Assembly (NCBI RefSeq): GCF_000321225.1
Contig: NW_004450266.1
Coordinates: 8,728,184-8,792,183, forward strand
DNA from: Odobenus rosmarus divergens
Lineage: Eukaryota; Chordata; Mammalia; Carnivora; Odobenidae
DNA length: 64,000 bases
Reading direction: 5' to 3'
The notes under the pieces: model-generated
The model's database searches: none
Told to the model about the DNA's origin: nothing
What the model saw: the letters and a program-made list of their open reading frames with translations, nothing else
Shown here: one piece after another, positions 1 to 10,560 of the stretch
Layout of the letters: each line of letters begins with the position of its first letter
How positions within the stretch are numbered: position 1 is the first letter of the stretch
Position numbers and translations under genes: made by a program

Positions 1-604
1 TCTGGAGAATGTTCCATGGGCACTAGAGAAGAATGTGTATTCTGTTGCTTTGGGATGGAATGTTTTGAATATATCTGTGAAGTCCATTTGGTCCATGTGT
101 CATTTAAAGCCTTTATTTCCTTGTTGCTCTTTTGCTTAGATGATCTGTCTATTTCAGTGAGAGGGGCGTTAAAGTCCCCCACTATTATTGTATTGTTGTC
201 AATGTGTTTCTTTGCTTTTGTTATTAATTGGCTTATATAATTGGCTGCTCCCATGCTAGAGACATAGATATTTACAATTGTTAGATCTTCTTGTTAGATA
301 GACCCCTTAAGTATGATATAGTGTCCTTCCTCATCTTTTATTATAGTCTTTGGTTTAAAATCTAATTTTCTGATATAAGGATTCTCACCCCAGCTTTCTT
401 TTGGTTTCCATTAGCATGCTAAATGTTTTTCCACCCCCTCACTTTCAATCTGGGGGTGTCTTTGGGTCTAAAATGAGTCTCTTGCAGATAGCATATCGAT
501 TGGTCTTGTTTTTTAATCCAATCTGATAGCCTGTGTCTTTTGATTGGGGCATTTAGCCCATTTACAATCAGGGTACGTATTGAAAGGTATTAATTTAGTG
601 TCAT
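1..604 (-). pseudogene. LINE-1 ORF2, endonuclease N-terminal part, broken
   Basis: ORF2 of L1 encodes an endonuclease and reverse transcriptase that nick the target and copy L1 RNA into it. Only the N-terminal part of the apurinic-type endonuclease domain is inside the window. Visible family words are VNGLNAPIKRHRL, then a QETH-like segment (residues around the catalytic Glu), then a segment like KGSIQQEDLTIVNIY and a GDFN-like segment. The ATG is at 602-604. The fifth codon is TAA where related copies have a serine codon. A second stop at 294-296 replaces a Gln of the SIQQE motif (a CAA to TAA change). The reverse transcriptase part lies to the left, outside the window. This is a dead copy. 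Confidence 0.88.
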
Positions 605-683
605 TGTATTTCCTGTAAGGTGACTATTACTCTATATTGTCTGTGTTCCTTTCTGGTCTATGTTACTTTTAGGCTCTCTTTGC

Positions 684-1574
684 TTAGAAGACCCCTTTCA
701 AGATTTTTTGTAGGGCTGTTTTCGTATTTGCAAATTCCTTTAGTTTTTGTTTGTCCTGGAAGCTTTTTTCTCTCCCATTTTCAATGACAGCCTAGCTGGA
801 TATAGTATTCTTGGCTGCATATTTTTCTCATTTAGTGCTCTGAATATATCATGCCAGTCCTTTCTGGCCTGCCAGGTCTCTCTGGACAGGTCTGTTCCCA
901 ATCTAATGTTTCTACCATTGTAGGTTACAGATCTCTTCTCCCAAGCTGGTTTCAGGATTTTCTCTTTGTCTCTGAGACTCGTTTTACTATTAGATGTCAG
1001 GGTGTTGACCTATTTTTATTGATTTTGAGGGGGGGTTCTCTGTGCCTCCTGGATTTTGATGCCTGTTTCCTTCCCCACATTAGGGAAGTTCTCTGCTATA
1101 ATTTGCTCCAATATACCTTCTGCCCCTCTCTCTCTTTCTTCTTCTTCTGGGGTCCCAATTATTCTAATGTTGTTTCGTCTTATGGTATCACTTATCTCTC
1201 AAATTCTGCCCTCGTGATCCAGTAGTTGTTTATCTCTCTTTTTCTCAGCTTCTTTATTTTCCATCATTTGGTCTTCTATATTCATTAATTCTCTCTTCTG
1301 CCTCATTTATCCTAGCAGTTAGAGCCTCCATTTTTTATTGCACCTCATTAATAGCCTTTTTCATTTTGACTTGGTTAGATTTTAGTTCTTTTATTTCTCC
1401 AGAAAGGGTATCTCTAATAGCTTCCATGCTTTTTTCAAGCCCAGCTAGTATCTTTAAAATCATCATTCCGAACTCTAGGTCCAAAATCTTAGTAATGTCT
1501 GTATTGATTAGGTCCCTGGCAGTCAGAACTGCTTCTTGTTCTTTTTGTTGAGGTGATTTTTTCTGTCTTGTCAT
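684..1574 (-). pseudogene. LINE-1 ORF1 (RNA-binding protein), broken
   Basis: ORF1p is the L1 RNA chaperone: an N-terminal coiled coil that trimerises, an RRM-like domain and a basic C-terminal domain. The ATG at 1572-1574 opens MTRQKKSPQQKEQE, followed by a Leu/Lys/Glu-rich heptad stretch (residues about 35-79) fitting the coiled coil. The frame stops at TAA 1335-1337. Immediately downstream the sense continues (KMEALTARINEAEERINE), and a one-base shift near 1290 is needed to read on through EDQMMENKEAEKKRD. The C-terminal part (WHDIF, then QPRILYPARLS) is recognisable between about 860 and 690, and the natural end is TAA at 684-686. The full length of about 297 codons is normal for carnivore ORF1. 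It is non-functional. Confidence 0.9.
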
Positions 1575-1764
1575 TTTGTCCAGAGGAGAATAGATGAATG
1601 AAAGAACAAAATGCTAACAGGGTACAACGACCCCCAGAAAATATACACTAAACAAATCAGAAGAGACCTGAATCTGGGGGAAAAAGGGGGAAATAAAGAA
1701 AAAACAAAAATGAAAAGACAAAAACAAACAAACAATCAAACAAAAAAGAGAAATTGATCAAATA

Positions 1765-2235
1765 TGACCAGGCTGCTGCATAGATCAGTGCCACACAGAT
1801 TTTGGGCATATGTTTGTCTGTTAGAAGAAAGTGTCTCCCAAAATTTTAAGGAAAGAAAAACTTATATATGTACAAAAGTAGGGGTAAATATGATGAAGGT
1901 TTGGAATATGACCGTAAAGATGAAAATTATAAAAGATTTTATAAAAGGAATTGATAAGAAGTTGTCAAAAAAAGAAAGAAGAGGATTATAAAAATAAGGG
2001 GAGAGAATGTGATCAGGCAGGAGACTAGAACAAAGTCATACACTAGAGATTTAGGATATATTTTCATCTGTTAGAAGAAAATGTATTTTAAGAGAGGACA
2101 ACTTATATATATGTACCAAAAGTAAGGTTAATTACTATGAAGGGATAGAATATGACTCTAAAAATGAAAAATAAAAAAGATTTTTTTAAAAAGGGATTGA
2201 TAAGACTTTGGTTGAAAAAGGGGAAATAAAAATTC
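1765..2235. repeat. Internal tandem duplication in L1 5' UTR, about 245 bp unit
   Basis: Two diverged copies lie side by side. Matching words include CTGTTAGAAGAAA (near 1818 and 2069), AACTTATATAT followed by GTAC (1859 and 2099) and GGAATTGATAAGA / GGGATTGATAAGA (1948 and 2193). Offsets are 240-250 bases throughout. This is the A-rich inner part of the UTR. Confidence 0.75.
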
Positions 2236-2554
2236 AAAAAAAAAAAGAAAAAGAAAGTTAAAAAAATTAATTTTGAATGACTAAAGAATCATGGGGAAAA
2301 AAACATGAATTTTATGTGCAGTATTCCCCTAGCGCTGGAGTTCTGCCATTCTCATTGATCGGTAAACTTGATCTTGGCTGGCTGTTCTTGCTGATCTTCT
2401 GGGGGAGGGGCCTGTTGCTGTGGTTCTCAAATGTCTTTGCCAGAGGCAGAATTGCCTGCCCCTGCCGGGTCTGGGCTAAGTAATCTGCTTGGGTTTGCTC
2501 TCGGGAGCTTTTGTTCCCTGCAAGCTTTCCGTGCAGCTTTGGAGGATGAGAATG

Positions 2555-2566
2555 AAAATGGCGGCC
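2555..2566 (+). promoter_or_regulatory. Second YY1-like site, antisense orientation
   Basis: AAAATGGCGGCC on the + strand fits the strong YY1 consensus AANATGGCGGC. It lies inside the L1 5' UTR facing away from the element, so it could serve antisense transcription. This rests on the motif alone. Confidence 0.4.
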
Positions 2567-3336
2567 TCCAATCTCCGCCCTGGAGGAACTGAGAACTCTG
2601 GGTTCCAGTCCTCAGTGAGCCCCCAGAGAAAAGCAGTCAATCACTCCTGTCTCCCTGGTCTCCAGCCACACTCTGCTCATCCGGCCTGTGACGGAGCATT
2701 TCTATCTCTGGCACATGACCCCGTTTGGTCTCTAAACCCAGCAGATCCCTGCGGTGCGTTCCCACGCCATTCCTCCAGGGGGAGAAAGGAGAGTCTTCCC
2801 AAATCTGCTGCTTGTTGGGTCCCTGCTAGAAGATCAGTGGCCTGACTGTGCCACAGATCATGTTTTATGGCAACCCCGAGCTGAGAGCCCACTCCTCGGC
2901 TCTGTCTTTGCAGCCGGCTTCCCTGCTCAGATACCTGGGAGCTCCACCACACTCAGGCACCCCCAGTCTTTCTGTGACCCCGAGGGTCCTGAGACCACAC
3001 TGTCCCAGCAGGGGCTCCACCCCTCGCTTATCCATTGGAGTGATGTCCCTCAGTGGAGCCCACTTCTAAAAGTTCCATTTTTGTGCTCTGCTGCTCTGTC
3101 ATTTGCCAGTAGTGGCTGATGGAGGCCCCCTCCTCCGCCGTCTATCTTCCCTAATATCGCCTCAGATTCACTTCTCCACACATCCTACCTTCCAGAAGGT
3201 GGTTGCTTTTCTGTTCAGAGAGTTGCTGTTATTCTTTTCTTCGATCTCCTGTTGAGTTTGTAGGTATTCAGAATGGTTTGATCCCTATCTAGCTGAATTC
3301 CTGGGACTAGATGAAATTTAGATCTCCTAATCCTCT

Positions 3337-3345
3337 GCCATCTTG
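3337..3345 (-). promoter_or_regulatory. YY1-like site at the L1 5' end
   Basis: The minus strand reads CAAGATGGC a few bases inside the L1 5' end. In human L1 the same motif near the first base binds YY1 and fixes the transcription start. Position and sequence both fit that role. Confidence 0.65.
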
Positions 3346-3350
3346 CTCCT

Positions 3351-4911
3351 CTCTGATGTCTTTCTAATGGGAAAAAAATGCAGGGCTGGGTCAGGAGAAC
3401 CACTGACTCTATCATTACTTCATTAGATGGCCCAGGCTAGGTTACTTGACTTCTTTCAGCTTAATTTTCCTTATTTTAAGCAAAAGCTTATTTATATTAA
3501 ATCATTGTTTCCCAAAATGTATTACAAGGATCACCTTTCCCTTGGGCTTTTACTATTTGTTAAAATACAGAGAGACCATTTTTAAATAGCCAAATCGTTT
3601 TAGGAAAAGCTGAGAATTAAATGGATTTAATGTTTTGTTTTTAATTAGAGGATTTCTTGAAGTCTTTCCTAGGGTAATGGGACATGTGAATCTCCCAGGT
3701 GATTACCTTGTCAGCTCAACTGATAAAAGGATCGCTTGTTTTTAGGTGATATCTAGGAACTATGTTGAGCAGAACACATGTCAGAAAGCACCAGATGAGA
3801 TGATCTCTAAAGACCTTGAGAGCTCAACATTCTTTGAATCTTGATCAACTTGTCTGCACTTTAGCTCTAGGTACATTCATGAGCTGGAAAGGATGTTAAT
3901 AGGCATAGCACTTTTGACAGTAATTTTCTAAGTCTCCTTGATGAAGTCAAACATTTAATTAAATATTCATTAGTTTCAAACCTGAGCCTTGTTAACCATG
4001 GATTTATTTCAAGAATGTATTGAGGGACCATCCTTTTTTTACAATCTTTTTATAGTTTTGGATGTATACACTCACCCTCAAAGCTTAAATTATTGAGTCA
4101 AAAACCAAATGCCTTCTAGAACATCTTGCTTCCATTCATTCTTTCCTTGTTCTTACCTACTTCAGGTAGCCCTAAAGTAAACATTGTCAAGTTGAGACAG
4201 AATTAAACTCCATACAATAACAACAAAATGTGTAGAAAGCAAAGACAGTATGTTACTTTGGGAAGAGAAAGGACTTTGGAATGGAATAGCCTGGGGATTC
4301 AGCTCTTAGTTAACTTACCACCTGGGTGTACTTTTGCATGCTTTATCCTTATCTCCAACCATTGTTGGTGTAAGCAGACTGTATATTTCCTGAGTATTAT
4401 TAAAATTCATGAATTAAACATTGCTTTTCCATTTCCGGTAGCAGATCTAATGTTTCTTATGTGAACCTCCTCAGACTATTGGGTAGTATGATAGCATAAG
4501 CTCAGGTACTTAAACATACCTCAGTTTCTTCACTTTTAAAAAATCTCCTTTCTTTAAAACAGTCACTTTCACTTTTATGTAACAGTGCAATCTTTTAGAC
4601 ATCTGTCTCCCTCTTTTCCTCTTCAGGAATGGCATTGGGAGTCTTTGAAATGATTCTATATATACTACCCTTTACTTTCAAAGTTTGAATCAATTGAGAA
4701 ATACAGCAAAGAAGTTAAACAAGATGACCAAAATATCACATTTCTTTGAATCCAGGGAAATGTACTGTTATTTTACATATTTTAGATAAAAGTGCTAATT
4801 AATATTTGACAATATACTTTCTTATAATTTCTATTTTACTCTTATTGAGAGAAATTTAGACTTAGTTGTTCTTATATTTTTATTATGCATCAGTTTTATT
4901 CAAATATGAAT
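3351..4911. other. AT-rich sequence, no gene seen
   Basis: No gene, recognisable exon or strong repeat. A weak MIR-like piece (loss-of-weight cannot be excluded) spans about 3395-3480, with the order CAGGCTAGGTTACTTGACTT then TTCCTTATTTTAAG. The open frames here are short and have no recognised similarity. Confidence 0.5.
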
Positions 4912-4920
4912 AAAGAAAAC

Positions 4921-5110
4921 AGGGGCACCTGGGTGGCTCAGTTGAAGTGTCTGCCTTTCGTTCAGGCATGATACCAGGGTTCTGGGATTAAGCTCCACGT
5001 CGGGCTCCCTGCTCAGTGGGGAGCCTGTTTCTCCCTCTGCCTGCTGCAACCCCTGCTTGTGCTCTCTCTCTCTCTCTGTCAAATGAATAAATAAAATCCT
5101 TAAAAAAATA
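4921..5110 (+). mobile_element. Can-SINE, + orientation
   Basis: tRNA-derived carnivore SINE from the GGGGCACCTGGGTGG head to AATAAATAAAATCCTT. The A-box-like TGGCTCAGT of the tRNA-derived promoter is present. The A-rich tail has expanded into the GAAA tract that follows. A probable target-site duplication AAAGAAAAC lies at 4912-4920 and 5328-5336, outside the tract, so the tract belongs to the inserted element. Confidence 0.93.
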
Positions 5111-5194
5111 AAAGAAAGAGAGAGAGAGAGAAAGAAAGAGAAAGAGAGAAAGAAAGAAAGAAAGAAAGAAAGAAAAGAAAGAAAAGAAGAAAGA

Positions 5195-5227
<33 letters not shown>

Positions 5228-5236
5228 AAGAAGAAA

Positions 5237-5293
<57 letters not shown>

Positions 5294-5334
5294 AAAGAAA
5301 GAAAGAAAAAGAAAGAAAGAAAAAAAAAAAGAAA
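5111..5334 (+). repeat. (GAAA)n / GA-rich microsatellite from SINE tail
   Basis: About 220 bases of almost pure purine, mostly GAAA units with GAGA and GAAAA variants. It grew from the tail of the SINE just upstream. The long Phe/Ser-rich open frames on the other strand are artefacts of this repeat. Confidence 0.95.
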
Positions 5335-5336
5335 AC

Positions 5337-7019
5337 CTGAACCAAATAAACATGGTGAAGGTTTCCATAGAGCTTCTCTGTATTGGGAGATTGATTTTTT
5401 TCACTTAGATGGTCAGTTTCTGAGCTTTTTCTGTATAATATTGCCCACATCATGTCAGAAGTTTTAGTGATACGGCATTTTTAAAATAGGCCCTTAGAAA
5501 AAAATCTGGAAGTCATTGGTGCTGGACTTTTAGGCTGGCTTTCCAATGATGTGGAACTAGCCTAATTTTCACTCCTGCCTTGAGAATGTTCCTAAACATA
5601 TCTGATTTATTTCTCACTGTTAGGTTCCTTAGACTTATAAACAATCTCCAGGACTTTCTGCAAGGTTTCTGATACCCATTCAGCAAGTTTTGATGCCGCA
5701 CATTTGATATTAGTGAATTGTGTAGGCAGTGAATACTGTCACAACTGCCACCTGGCCAACAGTAACCATTGTTTGGAAAATGCACCGTAATTTCAGAAAT
5801 GTTAAAATGCAGAAAGGATGTGTCTTAGAATCACTGAAATATGGTATCGCCTTCACTAGTGATGAAGTAGATTTTTAAAGACCGTGATTAAAATCTATGA
5901 GCAAGTGATCTTTCTAATATTGAACAGAGATGGACTGACCTACTCACACAGAGGCTCTGCTCTGACTATGTATGCACCCAGTAAGTAGCTGCTGCCAGTA
6001 GAAAGAAGAAGGGGCTCTGCCTCACAAACCTGTTTCTTCTTTCAAACTAGTAAGCCAGTTAAGTCAAAATAGGTTTAAGTGAGGATGTGGTTAGAGTCCA
6101 GAATATTATTCTACTTTGTATTTTCTGCATCCTCCTTGGATGCAGAGTGGCTTATCTGATCAGCTCTCTCAATGTGATGACACCCACTTCTGGAGTGGGA
6201 GCCTATAAAGACTCCCTGTTCCCTCGGGGGATCTTCATAGCTATAGTAGCATTCTGGTGTCCTCATACCAGGACATGCAAGGATTCCCATTTCTTCTGCA
6301 CACCTCACTCCATACTTTGGGATCTGATTGAGCTGCCATAGCCCACCTGTCTAGACAAATTGTACATTGTTGTTGCTTTATGTGTACCCCATGCTTTCTT
6401 GAAGACGACACACACAGAACTTCTTCTGGAGACTTGAAGCTTAGAGGCTTGATGCTATAAGCTCCCCACGGATCTCCGTACCTCTGAAATTCTCAGGTGG
6501 GACCCATACCTTTCTGAGATGTTTCTATTACTCTCTGCTCCCCTGACTTCCACACTGTGAGAAAGAAAGTGTGGAGACTTTCTCCACTCTAAAAGACTGC
6601 ACTGTTATACAAAAGTGAAAGTGGAGAAAGAGAGAGAAAGAGAGACTCACTCCTCTTTAGCCTTTTGTTATCTCTTTTTTCTCCCCCATGGTTAAAAGGA
6701 GTTGGAGTTCAACCTTTCCTTGCTTTCCTGTTGGAATATCCCTCTTCCTTTGCATCCTCCTCTTTTCCAGGTGTATAATGCCTAGGAGGCATGATTTAAG
6801 GGTCAGGTAATGATATGATTTGTTGTTCAAATTAGGGTAATTTTGAGTGTGAAAGGGGTCACTATTCATAAATACATTGGGCACATGGGCATAAACCAGG
6901 AATAAGCAGGCATGGTGGATCCTGTGATATGCCATCCATATCCCATATCCCCCTTCAGGGAGATGGACTCAGCTTCAGGGAGTCAACTTACCCACTGTCA
7001 CACCCCTTTTTCAGAGCAA
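5337..7019. other. Unique-looking sequence, no gene seen
   Basis: No recognised gene. The left half is ordinary AT-rich DNA. From about 6360 the sequence is richer in C and T and runs without a visible break into the promoter-like block at 7020, so the right half may be part of an old LTR-like element that I cannot name. Confidence 0.4.
6578..6630. repeat. Perfect 11-bp inverted repeat with 31-nt loop
   Basis: CTTTCTCCACT at 6578-6588 and its exact reverse complement AGTGGAGAAAG at 6620-6630. It could fold as a hairpin; no function is implied. Confidence 0.6.
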
Positions 7020-7032
7020 CCAATGACCAATC

Positions 7033-7073
<41 letters not shown>

Positions 7074-7092
7074 GGTAGGGAGGAAGTATAAA
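7020..7092 (+). promoter_or_regulatory. CCAAT-CCAAT-(GT)n-TATAAA promoter-like block
   Basis: Two CCAAT boxes (7020-7024 and 7027-7031), a (GT)19 tract and TATAAA at 7087-7092, about 56 bases after the second CCAAT. Downstream sequence (AAAGGCTTGTCCTCTTCAAC and on to about 7330) resembles the R/U5 side of an ancient LTR-like repeat seen in other mammals. No downstream coding region is visible. It may be a relic promoter of a repeat. Confidence 0.4.
7035..7072 (+). repeat. (GT)19 microsatellite
   Basis: Uninterrupted GT dinucleotide run. The Cys/Val-rich frame over it is an artefact. Confidence 0.98.
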
Positions 7093-8399
7093 GGCTTGTC
7101 CTCTTCAACTCGGGACAATTCTGTAGGTCCTCTCAGCTTCAGAGTTCCCTATGAGATTGACTGGCGTTACACTGAGACTCACTGCAGCTCCCCCTTTCCT
7201 TCTGTCCAGTGCTATTTCTTTCCCTTCCCTTCCACAAATGTAAATCCCAGGGTACTGTCCAGTCAGCATCTTTCACTCTAAAGTCCATCATCCATCTCCA
7301 AGGTTGCCACTAACAGAAACCTACCAGAAACACTAGGCAAACTGATATGTATGGTCACCCTATTTATGGGGGACAGTGATAGAAAACACATAGGCCTTTA
7401 CAACATGTAAATTGCACCTCAGAAAACCTGATTACAAATGCAAACACACAGGGGTAACGTTTGCAGAATATTGCAAAAATAAAATTTGAAAAATATCCCT
7501 ATAACTTTTTGATGTGGGATACAACCTAACCTCACATAAAAATTGAATGAGAAATGACTCATTGTGAAGGTCTTGAGAGCAGGTCTCACACTCAGTAATG
7601 TAAGAAAACAGCCAATCTTGTTTTCTTTTTCTCCACCTTTCCCTTTCCCCATTCTTCCACATACATAAGAATTTTACCCTTCACAAAAAATGTGATTTTA
7701 TAACTGTGTTTCAAATATCCTGAAGCCTCATTATAGCATGCTTGATTATAGAGTAGGATCCAGACCATACTCAAAAAGTTAATTGCTAACATATTAAAAT
7801 AACCTCATTAATCATGTTGTATCACATGAAAGGCAAACTTATTGCAAGAACCTTGACAATACACTATACTGTAGTTCCCATCTCGCATGAAAGCAGCACT
7901 TACATTGCTTTTAAGCAAATTGCTATTGCCATTCATTCATTCATTTACTCACAGACTTACTTATTAATGTCTACCATGAGGATAGTACTTGTTGAAGGTA
8001 TAGAAATTACTATGATTTTGTTCTGGCTATCTAAAGAAAGTTTGCTTAGGAATGAAAATAGATGTTATTGAGCATTTTTAGTTAGGTCAAATATTCTAAC
8101 AGAGGAATACCTGGGTACTGTGGGAGTTATAGCAATTAACCATGCCAAAAATAATTAAGGAAATCTGTGATGAGGTGGAGGCAGTCTTGGTTCTGATGGC
8201 AAAGTAAGAGTCTTCCAAGGCCTCCAAAACATGGAGAGAATTGTAAGGCAGAGGGAACAACTCATGCAAAGCCATAGTATTATTTTAGAACTCAGAGTCT
8301 GCAGTAATCCAAAAGTACTTATGTAGGCCAGGGATTATATACTGTTTGTGCATAGAGGAGGAAATGGAAAAAAGTTGGAAGAGGTAATGAGAATAATTA
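7093..8399. other. No gene seen; possible old LTR-like piece at left
   Basis: 7093-7330 may belong to the LTR-like block described at 7020-7092. The remainder is AT-rich unique sequence with only short frames of no recognised similarity. Confidence 0.4.
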
Positions 8400-8840
8400 A
8401 CCTTTAATACCTACTATAAGCAGACCGATGTTTCAAGCGTGTTGCTTATATTGTTATTAGGTTCTCCTAACAGTTCTGTGAGTTAGGAACTATGATTATC
8501 CCCATTTTACAGGTCGTGAAACAGAAGCACCAAAGGATACAGTAACTTGTCCAAGGTCATATTCAGAGCTGGCAACTAAGCTAGGATTTTATTTTTTTTA
8601 AAGATTTTATTTATTTATTTGACACGGGGCGGGGAGCACAAGCAGGGGGAGCGGCAGGCAGAGGGAGAAGCAGACTCCCCACTGAGCAAGGAGCCTGATT
8701 CGGGGCTCGATTCCAGGACTCTGGGATCATGACCTGAGCCAAAGGCAGACACTTAATGACTGAGTCACCCAGGTGCCCCTAAGCTAGGATTTTAACTCCA
8801 ACATGCCATTTTCTAATCCTGCGCTCTACTCTTTCATTAT
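8400..8840 (+). mobile_element. MIR, split by a Can-SINE
   Basis: Ancient tRNA-derived SINE recognised by CCCCATTTTACAG, then AACTTGTCCAAGGTCA and AGCTGGCAACTAAGCTAGGATTT. The MIR sequence stops at 8591 and resumes at 8780, with the young SINE between. Confidence 0.88.
8592..8779 (-). mobile_element. Can-SINE, - orientation, nested in MIR
   Basis: Complete copy from the tail (AAGATTTTATTTATTTATTT) to the head (CACCCAGGTGCCCC). A perfect 15-bp target-site duplication TAAGCTAGGATTTTA lies at 8577-8591 and 8780-8794, fixing both ends. Confidence 0.97.
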
Positions 8841-9118
8841 TTTGAAGGTGATATGATGCCATTGGAAATCATAATCCATATTGGATGCAAATTGATGGTA
8901 GAACTAAATTATTTAGTCATATGAAGTCATTTGACAGCGAAGTTATCAGAAGTTGGTTGGGGAACACAAATGTCATAGAAAAGAAAGATAAATCTATCTC
9001 ATCTTAAATCTAGGCCTTCATAGTGTCCATCAGCAGGATTGTAAATTTGCACTCTGTAAAATTTGCATATGATCAGTTTCATAATACAGCCTCTGAAGGA
9101 TGAATTTTTAAGACTGAG

Positions 9119-9321
9119 TTTTTTTTTTAAGATTTTATTTATTTATTTGACAGAGAGAGAGATAGTGAGAAAGAACACAAGCAGGGGGAGCAACAGAAGG
9201 AGAGGGAGAAGTAGGCTCTCTACTGAGCAGTGAGCCCTATGCAGGGCTTGATCCCAGGACCCTGGGATCATGACCTGAGCCAAAGGCAGTTGCTTAACCA
9301 ACTGAGCCACCCAGATGCCCC
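9119..9321 (-). mobile_element. Can-SINE, - orientation
   Basis: Full-length copy with T-rich tail at left and GCCACCCAGATGCCCC head at right. The flanking duplication is imperfect (GACTGAGTT against CCTGAACTA), so the ends are approximate. Confidence 0.93.
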
Positions 9322-9489
9322 TGAACTATGCCTTTCAAATCAGGTGTGTATTTTATACTTAAAGCACATATCATTTTAGACTAGCCATATTTCAAGTGTT
9401 CAATAGCCTCAGGTGGCTAATAGCTATCATATTGGACAATGAGAATAATTATTAAAAGAAATTATTAAAACTTCAATTTAAAACTAGGA

Positions 9490-10560
9490 ATACCTTGCAC
9501 ATTATATGTTTTATTTTAGAATATTTTTAGGTTTACAGAAAAGTTGGAAAGATAGAAGAGTTTCTGTATACCCTGTATACCTAGTTTCCTCTATAGTTAA
9601 CATGTATATTACTACAGCACATTTGTCACAATCAATGAACTAATATCAAGCCATTCTTATTAACTAAACTCCATACTTTATCCATAGTTTGTTAGGTTTT
9701 CTTAATGTCCTTCCCCTGTTCCAAGATTCCATTCAGGATACAACATTACATTCAGTAGTCATGTCTCCTTAGGCTTCTGGGCTGTAACAGTTTTTCAGAT
9801 TTTCCTTGATGACCTTGACAGTTTTGAAGTCGGGTATTTTATAGAATATTCCTCAATTTAGGTTTATCTGATTTTTTTTTCTTATGGTTAGACTGGGCTT
9901 ATGAGTTTTGAAAAGGAAGACCCCCCCAACAGGTGAAGTGCCATTCTTAACACATATCAAAGGTACATGTGATGAACACATGATTTATCACTGATGGTGT
10001 TAACACTAATCAACTCTCTAAGGTAGTATTTGCCAGGATTCTCCACTATAAAACCATTTTTTCCTCTTTTCCATACTGTACTCTTTGTAATCAAGTCACT
10101 AAATGTAGTCCATAATTAAGGAGTAGAGGGACAAGTGTTTATACAAATTATTTGAAATTCTATGTGGGAGATTTATCTCTTTCCCTCTATTTATGTTTCT
10201 ATCATTTATTTATATCAAGTATATATACTTTATTTTATACTCAGTTGTAGAGGTTAATACAACATTATTTATTTTGTGACTCAAATTGTTCCATCTTTAG
10301 CCATTGGGAGCCCTTTCAGCTGGCTTCTGTGTCCTTTTAGTATTTCTTCATCGTTTTGTGTTTTGACCAATTCCTTAATTTCTAGCCCTACTAGATGCTC
10401 CGGGTTTATCTTGAATATTCTATGTCCCCACTCTAAAATCAGCCATTTAGCCAAGGACTTTCGGTACCTTCTATTGGAGAATGGTATTAGAAACCAAGAT
10501 CTGGGCACTGGGTCACACTATCTTTTGATGGAAGAGTCCTGCCCTCTTCTATAAATGTAC
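9490..10560. mobile_element. Old L1M-type LINE-1 untranslated-region fragment
   Basis: The sequence follows a repeat common in mammalian genomes that I associate with old L1M elements: TTGTTCCATCTTTAGCCATTGGGAG, a TTCTCCACTATAAA stretch, and TATTGGAGAATGGTATTAGA ending in AACCAAGATCTGGGCACTGGG. Strand was left undecided. The 92-residue open frame over 10276-10554 lies within it and is not a gene. Confidence 0.6.

Larger units (their letters stand above)
1..3350 (-). mobile_element. LINE-1, 5' half, cut by left edge of window
   Basis: Read on the minus strand this is a carnivore L1: a GC-rich 5' UTR (3350 to about 1575), ORF1 (1574 to 684), a short spacer, then the start of ORF2 (604 to 1 and beyond). 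The order and the conserved words match the L1 family: the ORF1 start MTRQKKSP, the ORF1 C-terminal region around ILYPARLS, and an ORF2 start resembling TLIVNGLNAPIKRHRL. Having the complete 5' end is unusual, because most L1 copies are 5'-truncated. ORF1 and ORF2 both carry stop codons, so this copy cannot move by itself. The 3' end, poly(A) tail and left target-site duplication lie outside the window. Confidence 0.95.
1575..3350 (-). promoter_or_regulatory. LINE-1 5' UTR with internal promoter
   Basis: L1 5' UTRs carry an internal RNA polymerase II promoter at their outer end. Here the outer 900 bases (about 2440-3350) are clearly GC-richer than the surroundings, and the inner part (1575-2280) is A-rich on the + strand. 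The outer end carries a YY1-type motif. Open frames seen in both directions through 2480-3120 are explained by this GC-rich UTR and are not genes. The element's ORFs are broken, but the promoter part shows no obvious truncation, so it could still start transcripts leftwards into the element or, as an antisense promoter, rightwards. Confidence 0.8.

Noticed and set aside
851..1225. 124-codon open frame on the + strand
   Set aside because: It is the antisense of LINE-1 ORF1; the minus strand shows the conserved ORF1 sense.
2489..3119. Overlapping 90-120-codon frames on both strands
   Set aside because: They lie in the GC-rich L1 5' UTR, which has few stops by composition; no protein similarity.
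4988..5453. Minus-strand frames of 117 and 138 codons rich in Phe, Ser and Leu
   Set aside because: They translate the (GAAA)n tract and the neighbouring SINE.
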